A stretch of DNA of 64,000 bases from Unio delphinus (Eukaryota > Mollusca > Bivalvia > Unionida > Unionidae): assembly GCA_029339505.1 (NCBI GenBank), contig JAQISU010001239.1:10237001-10301000 (forward strand), in the 5' to 3' direction. The translations under genes were made by a program, and so were the position numbers. Below, piece after piece: positions 41,175 through 50,901 of the stretch; within the stretch, counting starts at the first letter, position 1; every line of letters begins with the position of its first letter. The notes under the pieces were generated by a model, which did no database searches, had not been told where the DNA came from, and saw only the letters and a list, made by a program, of their open reading frames with translations.

Positions 41175-41571
41175 CTGCATAGAGGGAACTTAATCAGTGC
41201 CACATAATATCCCATGGTTAAGTAACACTATAAGACATGCCTCCAAATTTGACTGCACCCAAAATTTTAGAATGATAAAAAAATAGTACTAATATGCTAT
41301 AAAAATGGGACACTAATGGTGTTTTAAAAATAGGATAACCATATTTGATTTGACAGTTTAGGCACCTTAACGTCATGGTTTTATTGAAAAAGGTCTCAAA
41401 AATTTTCCATGATTTTATATATGTTGGATGACAAGCTGGTGTTCATTATACATAAGTCTTGCCTGTGTCATAAAGACCAAATCCCCCTCCCCTCCTAACA
41501 ATTTCCTTGGTAACAATTTACCCAGGTGATTTTCTTCCTACAGGAAAATGATCAGCCCTGACACCCTCACT

Positions 41572-41630
<59 letters not shown>
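41572..41630. repeat. (TC)n microsatellite inside the element
   Basis: TC run followed by pyrimidine-rich sequence to about 41870. Confidence 0.96.
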
Positions 41631-41631
<1 letters not shown>

Positions 41632-42239
41632 ACGCCTCTCTTCCCTTCATAAAACTGCCCTTTTTCTTATCTCTCTCTTTATCTTCTTGTATCTTTCTTC
41701 CTCTCTCTCATCTTTGTCTTTATGTTTCTTTTTTCTGTCTTCCTCTTTTTCTTTTCTGTCTTCCTCTTGTGTTCCTCTCACTTCCAGTCTGTTTTTATGG
41801 CTCTCATCTGTCTTACGCTCTTCTTCCTATATCAGTCTTTCTCTATTGCTTAATCTTTCTCTCTTCTCAATTGTATGTTTTAAGCTACAAGCGAAGACAG
41901 CTTCAAAATTTCCTGAAATAGTATTGTCAGACATGTGCTCCACAATGATTACTAAATCACTTACAAATTACCACAAAAACAATGTAAATAAGTATTTACA
42001 GGACAGGAATAAGGAAACAATAATGTGTGGGAAGAAGATGCCAAGATTATAAGTGCAACATCATTGATCTCTACTGACATTTATGTGTATAGTATCTGTT
42101 GATCCAATTCCAAAGGAGTTACACAGTATTATTTGTTGAGGTACCCATCATATTTTTCCTTGGACACTTTCACTCACTCTAGATTTTTTTTCCTTCAAAA
42201 CCTTGTAAATGACCATGTGTGTGTGTGTGTGTGTGTATT

Positions 42240-42505
42240 TTGGATTTTTATATTTAGTTTAAAGTGATGTACACCACTCATGCATAGCCCTGCAGACATG
42301 TAACATCATGTCCCACCCAGTCACATTATTCTGGCACCAGGCCAACCATTCTCAGAACTAACCTCTTAATGGTGAGCACCAAGTGAGGCAGATGCTAGCA
42401 CCATTTGTATAAATCTTTGATATAACTTAGCTGGGATTTGACCCACAACCTCCCACATCACAAGTGGATGCTCTAACCACTTAGGTCATCAGAATCATTC
42501 TGGGG
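42240..42505 (-). mobile_element. tRNA-derived SINE, family A, inside the element
   Basis: Reverse complement carries CCTAAGTGGTTAGAGCATC and GGTCAAATCCC, then the family body, and a (CA)n tail at 42217-42237. More diverged than the 17.5-kb copy. Confidence 0.85.
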
Positions 42506-44230
42506 ACCAGGTCCCCATTTCAATGCAATGTAAGTTTGCTAAGAAGAACCAGGAAGATTCTTTAACAGTTATGTCTTATACTATGCAAGTGACTGTTAAA
42601 AATCTATTAGTCCGAAATTGTAACGTCTTTTAACTGTAAAGGTTCATTTGAAATCATCCATATGTGAGATTTTGTAAAGTAAACATATACCTGCATTATA
42701 TATCAAATGTAGAAAAGGAAAAGAAACTAATTGCAGTTAGGAGAAATAATCAGCTAATTGATCATGTACCCCCATGCACAATATATTGTATGACCTGTTA
42801 CATGCATGGTATTTCCATATGTTTAATACTAAATAGATTATGTGTACGGAACTAATTCATAATAGTGGGGGGAAAATCAGGTAGATAGATCAGGTAGATA
42901 GATCTGCACCCCCCCCCCATTTGTTAAAGGATCCATTATGTTGTGGTATCTCACTTGTATGCCTTAAGTGTATTACCAAAGGGCGCATTAATAAAAATAA
43001 ATTAATTGGTTGAATGGGGAAAAGAATGTGATAGCTGAATCTACCCCATTTCCAATTGCTAGCAGACTCATTACATATATACATGTTGCATTCAGCTTAT
43101 TACCAAAGTGTCCATATTGACAAGAAATTAATTATTTTAGGCAAGGGAGTAGAAGTTAGAACTAGAGGGGGAAACTAATGAGTTGTAAGGGAGGTGGAAA
43201 TAAATAATTAGGGGGTTGGGGTGGAAGATCTTGATGTTACACTATCTATAAAAATTGCTGGTTAAGAAAAGGTTAAGAAAAGGAAAGTGGAATAAGCTAT
43301 ACAATTTTTGGTGCATTATAATTAAAGGATTTTAAAAAAAATGATTTGTACATGGTTATAATTTGTGCAAATTGTGAGATCAGCACTTTGACTATGGGCA
43401 TTTCAGTATTATATAATTTGTTTATCTTGCACAAAGCAAGACATCATCCAACAAATCATCACTGATAATCCAATCAGCATAGCATCAACAGCTCCAGTTC
43501 ATGACCATTAATATCAAAGACCAGACTAATAAGCCATGTGATCCAACTCCAAGATCAAAAGTCAGAAGTTCTATACAGACATTGGACTAAGGCATGTCTT
43601 TGAGAGGTTAAATATTGTATGCCCACCTAGAAATGCCAGTAGTAGCACACTATGAGCCAGGAAGTAACACAGTTTAAGAATGTCATCAGTTTATGATTTT
43701 CATGAAGAAGATTAAACAGAGAAGGGGCATGAAACAGTAGAGGCTTGTGTGACAGGAGAGAGTAAGTACAGTTAATATTGTTTTTAATGAACGCTATATA
43801 CAACAGAATTTCTTAAAATATATCAATTGAGACACTTCATGATTAAAAGCCTTTACACAAAAAATAGAAATTACTGAACTATATTTCTACCTGAAACAAT
43901 TTTAAAATAAAGATTTGTTTCTGTATACTGTGTCATATAAACAAGCAAATTAAAGAAAGCATGATCTTTCATTTTGAAATTTCAATGAAACTTTTAATTT
44001 TCAGTAAATAATAATAATTAGTTCAGGATAGATACACAATGAAACAATGCAACAATCAAACAACCAGCCTGCATTTTTTTGCACTGTAATAAGCTGTTTC
44101 AGGTCCTTAAATACATTGCTAATTGATTTAAAATCCACAATATGTTAGTAAAATGTTCAGGTTTTTTCCAAGAAACTGACAAGGTTATGTATTAAGTATG
44201 TTTTTATTCATTGTTTCTTCTTCTTCTTCT

Positions 44231-44268
<38 letters not shown>

Positions 44269-44362
44269 TAATAATAATAATAATGATAATTGTACTGTAA
44301 AGAGAAAGGAACATTCCTAATGCTGTTATTAATTGACACATACAATATCTCATTTTGTGTAG

Positions 44363-47300
44363 GGTCTGATAGCTGTTATATCTACAATAAGGATCTGCTC
44401 TCCTTCAGCACATGGTCTTTGACTCTTAGCAGACAAGGAAAAATTTGCATAAATCTTAATGACACAGATATTGGTACTTATGTAAAAGTGAAATGTAAGT
44501 ATATTTCTATATTTTACCAGACAATATTACCTAAATGTTTTTTTTCTTCTCCAGATTCTAGAAAGGGAGATAGAAAAATATTGTGTAACGTTATTGAATT
44601 TTGTGGACCAAACAGTTTTTCTATGGATATGTATTGCTGTTAAAACTGCAGATTTACTGGAAATGGGATTAATTTTTACCATGACAGAAAATATTCAAAA
44701 TGTCTATCCAGACATGCAATAATGACAGAATTATATAATGCTATTATTTATTGACGGGTTGTATGCAGCAGTTCTAATCTCTGCTGAATACTTTTTCAAA
44801 CCATATTATTAAGTTTTTGACCAAACCTCATATATATAGATGTATCATATAGTTTTACACCAATATGCAATTTTGTGAGCCAGAAAAATTCAGAATTCAA
44901 ATTCATTCATTGCTGAGTAGTGACTGAGAATCCAATCTCTGAAATTAATTACACACTGTTCACTAGAGAATCAAGCTGCTGTTCACTTGCTGACTGTGAC
45001 TAGGTACAGTTTCCAAAGAGTCAGGTCACACACACCCTCCAAATATTGTGTGAACATGATCACCTTTGAAGATTACATTGTTAAGATAATTAATTTTTTA
45101 TACACATGTACAAAAATAGAAACACTAGGTAATCAAAACTAACTGAATACTAGTATTAGAAGATTTAAAAATCCTATAATTGATTATCAGTTGCCAACAT
45201 TATGTGTTTGTCAAAAACTTGATCTGTCATTCACATCAATCTAATATAGTGTATTCAAATTTCTCATCTCAAATGTGACCATACAACACAATTAATTATG
45301 AATTCAGATCTGTACAAGGAACATTTTGACAATCATAAAAATATAAAAGTTATGCATGTCAGGTTAAAGAAGTCTTTGGTTTTAAATTTGACTTAAAATA
45401 AATCATGTTCATTTTAGTTGGACTTTGCAGAATTGTCAATATTCTAGTTTTAACAGTCAATCCCCTGATTTATCACATGAAATATATGCATGAAAGAGAG
45501 GGTGATTTAAGAGAAGTTGGTTTCAGATAGTGTATGTATAAGTTTAGAATTGAAGATGCTATTAAATCTTTTCTTACAGATCCAGATATAAATTACAAGT
45601 TTGGAACAGTTGAAGAATGTGGACTTAGTAGTGATGAAACATGTATAAAGGTAATTAACAAAAGCATATTAAATTCTCTTTTGCTCATATACATTGCAAA
45701 CTCTCGTTTAAAATGGTCCATACGTTAAAACAGTTTGAACTAGACAATTCATGATCAGTACATGTATATTATATTGTATACTTGATGTGAACAAGCTGCA
45801 CACTTTTTTTCATGGGTTGAGCCATTAGCATGTCTCCAAATTCCATTGAATTATACATTTTTACATTTCATCAATGATATAATTTTTATTTGTAACCTGA
45901 CAGCAAAAATGCCAGCAATGAAGAATGATTATTTATAACAGATAATGAAATTTAAGTAATAAAAATATAGATCAAATTTTTATATTTTTTAAAATGTTTT
46001 CCTTTATATTGATGTATTAGTTGGAAACAGAATAATGAATAAGAGTTAATGGTGGACTTGCTGGTGGATACATTTATAATCTGGGAAAGCTTTGTCACAA
46101 ATGTATATGGACACAAACTGACCATTTTACATCAGTTTATTCATAAAGTTTATACAATTAAGATCTGTAATAACAGTTTTCAAGGTGTGCATTTTTGGAA
46201 ACTAAAATGTGTGGCAAGCAAAACTGAACTGTAATTAATGCAATCTGCAAGTAGGTAATTCAATAACTACTTAGTGTGTGATTATCAGTAGGTCATTGAT
46301 TCCTGAGAATATATAGAGAACATGTGCAGAAAAATATGACTCAGTCAAATTTGTATTGAAAACCAGTATTAACATGCATTTTCCTTGTTGCCATAATTTG
46401 ATTTTGTGCAGCATTTATAATACCCGTGTTATGTTTATTTTTCTAATTCAGTGGATAATAAAGGATTGTTAATATGGAATACTTTGTGTATATGCTTTTT
46501 GTGGATTTCATTGTCAGTATGCAAACAAACAAAAAACTTATAAATTGGCTACTATGTGCCTTTATCTTTTTATAGTGTATTGGGGGTGCTGGATTTACAG
46601 TGGAATTGCTTTGGACAGATCATGTCATGAGTACTATGCTGTTTTACAAACAGTTGGACTGCAACAGTGTCACATATTTTTGTGAAAGTCTAAGCACATT
46701 TTTGAAGGTAATATGCTTTTTCATCAGTAAATACAGTGTCTTTACATTTGATTTCTGTAATTATAAAGGAAAGTAGTCACAATGAACTCTAGAGTCTCCC
46801 AAACCTGATCTCTATAAGTATCACACCCACTGAAAAGTCTGGAATATAAAATGGGTTCCATCCACCAATAGCTTAACTCATCTGTACATCAATAAGAGTA
46901 CCATATTTTGTTAATATTTTTAACTTTATAAACATTAATAAATATTTTTGAGGTTGCCATGAAAACAAGTTCCAAATTTTTCAAAATCAATTTGTGGCTT
47001 TTATTTCAGTCTGATCTTGTCAACTTATTAAAGTTATTATGCGGTTTGTCACACACACACACATACATTAAAATAGTATTAAAGTTCTAGTACAGAGATG
47101 ACCCCTGTGTGACAAAATCACGATGAAACTTTCAACACATTTATCCGACATGCTTTGTTACAAGCTAACATTCTTATTAGCATTGGAGTTCCAATGAACC
47201 AGTGGCCTTGTGGTTAGAGCATCTGCCTTGTATGTGGGAGGTTGCGGTTTTGAACCCTTGCTGAGTTATACCAAAGACTTGTAACAATGATACTAACAGC

Positions 47301-48289
47301 TGCATTGCTATTGCCCAGCATTAAGACATTAGTGTTAGAATTCATTGGCCTGGTGTCAGGATAATGTAAATGGGTGGGACAGCATGCCACATGTCTTTTG
47401 TATGATGGCCCAATAATAGAAATCACTATAAACTGTCACACACCAGACATTGTAATGATATGACTGAACAATTATTAAAGATATGTAAAGCATTAAAATC
47501 ATGCAAACATTCTTTGGAATTCCTATTCACTTATTTTTTTTAGTTCCCACCCACCCCTCCAACAACCATCCCTGAAGATTAACTGGTTTGTCCCTAACAT
47601 ATATTAAGTTTTGACTAAGATTATCCATATTTAATGAGTGCACTGTACTTTTGTAAGTAACTTAACATTTTAAAAAGGAAATTCAGCTCTGTGTGATGTT
47701 TGCGCTATATAACCTTTCAGCAACATTGACAAAAATAGTAAAAGTCTCTTTCTCAGACCATTTTACATTACCTTTCTGCATGAAGCCTTGGTAGCATTTC
47801 TATAGAAGGACTTCTAACTCTAGTCAGATGAGATTTATCATGAATATTCATGCACATTTATAGAAGATTATAATTCATTGATGTATTGACTACAGTAAAT
47901 GCTTCTCTGAAAAGCTTTATAATGTTTTCCATTGGTAGGAATTTTAGTTTCTTTAAAAATACCAAGAAAGGCATTTTAATCAAGTTATGATTGCTTAGCA
48001 TGTTTTTTATTATCTGCAATGTGATTATGATTTTCATTATCTCCAATGTGATTATGTTTTTCAGAATGAGCAGAATGTTTTCATGCATGCGGCTCAGTCA
48101 AAGTTTCTTGGAACATTTGAGGTTGATATACAGACCCTGCATTGTTCATCAAGCAAAACTGCTGTCAGAAGCATTGATCATAATTATGTTTGCAGGTTGT
48201 ATATCAATGCAAAAGTTATGGTACAAAATGGAAACTTCAAGGAATTTCCTCCTGCAAATGGAACTGTAGATGTTGGTGATGACTCATAA
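44363..48289 (+). CDS. unassigned four-exon gene inside the element (right side)
   Basis: Exons 44363-44494, 45580-45650, 46576-46707 and 48065-48289 have canonical GT-AG borders and consistent phases (1, 0, 0), ending in TAA. They encode about 186 residues, cysteine-rich: SDSCYIYNKDLLSFSTWSL, YKFGTVEECGLSSDETCIKC, GGAGFTVELLWTD, QSKFLGTFEVDIQTLHCSSS and a C-terminal VNxNGT-like acidic tail (NGTVDVGDDS). An AATAAA lies about 225 bp past the stop (near 48517). The 5' exons are missing, so length is unknown. I do not recognise the family. It is divergent from the left gene, each transcribed toward its own TIR. Confidence 0.6.
47190..47500 (+). mobile_element. tRNA-derived SINE, family A, inside the element
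   Basis: Contains GGCCTTGTGGTTAGAGCATC, a degraded B box (GGTTTTGAACCC) and the family body (GGCCTGGTGTCAGGATAATG). Inserted in the intron before the last exon of the right-side gene. Confidence 0.85.
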
Positions 48290-50240
48290 AAATTGAATTT
48301 CAAGTCTGAAGGTATTGTTGATATTGTTGATGGCAACCATACCTTAGTTACTCAAAAAAGACTCTGCGAAGAGTTCAAAGACATACAGAGCCTGAGCAAA
48401 GTTTTACACAATTATTAATATGTGCATTTGAACTTGAAACAAAAAAACCTTATGTCTGTGTTTACTGTTATATTTAAAGCTTCAGTCACTTGTCTTATAT
48501 GATGTCAGATTTAAAAATAAATGGATTACCATGATATATACTTGATAATATGCTTTTTATTACTCTATCTGACCTAATTAACATAATCCAATATGTGCTT
48601 CCTATCCCTTTTTATAAAATATTCAAATAAAGACATAGTACCAATTACAAGCATTTCATTTATTCATTTACATTCTTATTGCATAGACAATTTGATGGTT
48701 GAAGAGATTATATATTTTAGCAGAACTTTATTTTTGTGCTGAAAATGTTTATGGTTCACTGAATGTCAAAGCCAATTAAGTTATTCCTTACAAAGATTTA
48801 TATATACAGGAAACACATTGGCCAAAGCGTACTGAATTTTAAAGTTCCACAAGTAATGTCATGACATCATTTTATGGCAAAACTTGACCAAGCACAGATT
48901 GATATAATACATTTCAGAAAGTTCTAAATTTACATTTATAATAAGAATTTCTAAATGCCATGTGATATTATCATTACAAATTTGGGTATTTAAAAGCATT
49001 GTGGTACCGTAAAACATGTTTTCAAAGACCACCCCTTCTGCCAAAAGAAATGGTCTCTCAAAACAGGTCATAATCCTACATAATCAATAAGTCTGTGTAT
49101 GGAAATTATGGTCTTTCATAACAGTGGTATCAAGACAGGTTTTACTGTACATATATTATTATTTTGATTCACTATTCATTTCCTCGGGATTACAGCTCAG
49201 TAAAGGTGTATTTACTAGACTATTCTGATTACACATTTATCAACAGTAGGGTTGGCACACATTAGAATGGAATGGTGGTGGATGGAGGTAAAATAGATAA
49301 TTTACCTCATGAATTTATATAAAAATACTAACCTTATAAGAATCACTGGGATGGTTTGGTAGTCTCCCATTCATTAAATTTGAATGTTACACTCTACGTT
49401 CTATGCTCAATTATATACATTTTCAAATTACATGTAACATTAGTAGCCCAACAGATGACCTTGTATGCTGGATCAGTGCAATGTGCAAGGATTTAAGATA
49501 TAGGCATGAAACAATATAATGAGAGAGGAAATGTGAGAGGATGGCAGCAGATAGAGAGAAAGAGCAGAAATAATAGTTGGTCAAGTACATAAAAGAAGAT
49601 GGATATTTAAAAGGATTGATAACATATAAGGAAAACAAAGTACATTGCAAGATTGCAATTGACTGAACCATATACATGTAATTATAGACAGTTGTTGAAA
49701 TCAGTTAGGCAGTTGAGATTGCAAATATTTTGTTTTAAGTGTGGTTGATTAGTCCCATGATGGGGAAAAAAACGTGCTTAGATAATCACTTGCACAGTAC
49801 ACAAGGATCCATGGGAGAAAAACAGTGGTCATTGATCAGGTGGTCAACATCTGCAGGCAAACTTGATAGAAACTAGAGCAAGGAAAAGATGGAGTTTTGA
49901 AGTAGGTGGCCACTAAACTAGGTTTTGAGTGCTACTCCATTTGCAATTAAAAGGGTGCCATGCAGCATGAGTCTACTGTATAAACACTTGTTCTGAAAGA
50001 AGGAAAGATTTTTTTATTTTTCTATTTTCCAAGCTTTTATTTTAATTTTTCCAAATGCTGGCTGATCATCCATTTGCAAAACATATTTCTCCAAAACTTG
50101 GATTTTTACCTAGAGGTCATAAATGTACATTATGGTATGAGACATTGAGGTGATTAGCCAAATGTTGCTAATTAATTGCTTTTACGCTTTTTGATTCTAA
50201 CAGCCATACATGCAACTTGTACTAAATGCTGTTGTTCACA
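48290..50240. other. element interior between right gene and right TIR
   Basis: AT-rich, no supported exon. Contains the poly(A) signal region of the right-side gene near 48.5 kb. A segment at 49010-49150 (GGTCTCTC...AGACAGGTTTTACTGTA) has the look of an interspersed repeat, but I cannot place it. Confidence 0.4.
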
Positions 50241-50897
50241 CTAGCCAAATTTTGGCTAAGGATACATTTATTCCAAATTTGGTCTTTGCCTAAAAGTCAT
50301 ACAGTACATTATGGAAACAGACAATATTGCAGTTAGCCAAATTTTGGCTAATCAGTTTCCTAGATTCTGCAACCATACATGGGGATTATACTAAAAGACA
50401 CTAGCCAAATTTTGGCTAAGAATTAATTTAGCCAAGATTTGGTTTCAAATTAAAAGTGTGAACAACAGCTTTGTAGGAATTAGCCAAATTGGGCTAAAAG
50501 GACATTAGTTGTGTACCAGCCTCATTGAGTATGGCAACAGGGATCCTTAGCCAAATTTTGGCTAAGCATTCATTTAGCCAAGATTTGGTTTCAACCTAAG
50601 AGTGTGAAGAACAGCTTTGTAGGAATTAGTCAAATTGGGCTAAAAGGACATTAGTTGTGTACCAGCCTCACTGAGTATGGCAACAGGAATCCTTAGCCAA
50701 ATTTTGGCTAATTTAAAATCTGCCTAGCTCCTTCCACAGACAGTAAAGCCATTGAATAGTTATGTACTATATATTGATCAAAAGCTCTTCAAAGATTCTC
50801 ATTATGTGCCTTTTCTACTTTGGGTTAAGAGATTTTAGCCCATAGCAGAGGCCTTATTTGAGTAAATGGAAAAGCTCAAGTGAAATCGGAAGCTGTT
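50241..50897 (-). repeat. right terminal inverted repeat with extended subterminal array
   Basis: The outer ~480 bp mirror the left TIR. Dyads TTAGCCAAATTTTGGCTAA (or with C first) occur at 50241, 50333, 50401, 50547 and 50693; the last three are spaced 146 bp apart. The inner two are degenerate, so the array is longer on this side. Confidence 0.88.
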
Positions 50898-50901
50898 TTC
50901 T
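50898..50901. repeat. target-site duplication, right copy (TTCT)
   Basis: Second copy of the flanking tetranucleotide. The next bases outward differ (G at 50902 versus G-T-G-T before the left copy), which limits the duplication to 4 or 5 bp. Confidence 0.75.

Larger units (their letters stand above)
28239..50897. mobile_element. 22.66-kb terminal-inverted-repeat element inserted in the HELZ2-like coding exon
   Basis: Both ends start AACAGCTTCCG... reading inward, and remain near-identical in inverted orientation for roughly 480 bp. The flanks carry TTCT on both sides (28235-28238 and 50898-50901), consistent with a 4-bp target duplication; TTTCT (5 bp) is possible if one terminal base is not part of the TIR. 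The interior holds at least two divergent spliced genes without recognised homology, LINE and SINE relics, and a tandem duplication. I see none of the Polinton hallmark proteins. Host reading frame resumes exactly across the empty site, so boundaries are firm; superfamily is not. Confidence 0.9.

Noticed and set aside
41687..42052. 121-codon serine/leucine-rich open frame
   Set aside because: Most of it is translated pyrimidine-rich microsatellite sequence.
28239..50897. Polinton/Maverick identity for the large element
   Set aside because: Size and long TIRs fit, but the target duplication is 4-5 bp rather than 6. No polymerase B, integrase, packaging ATPase or capsid-like frames were seen.
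28239..50897. The element as an ordinary long intron
   Set aside because: The exon frame continues exactly through the empty site without splice borders. The nearby GTAAGT and available AG sites do not restore frame.
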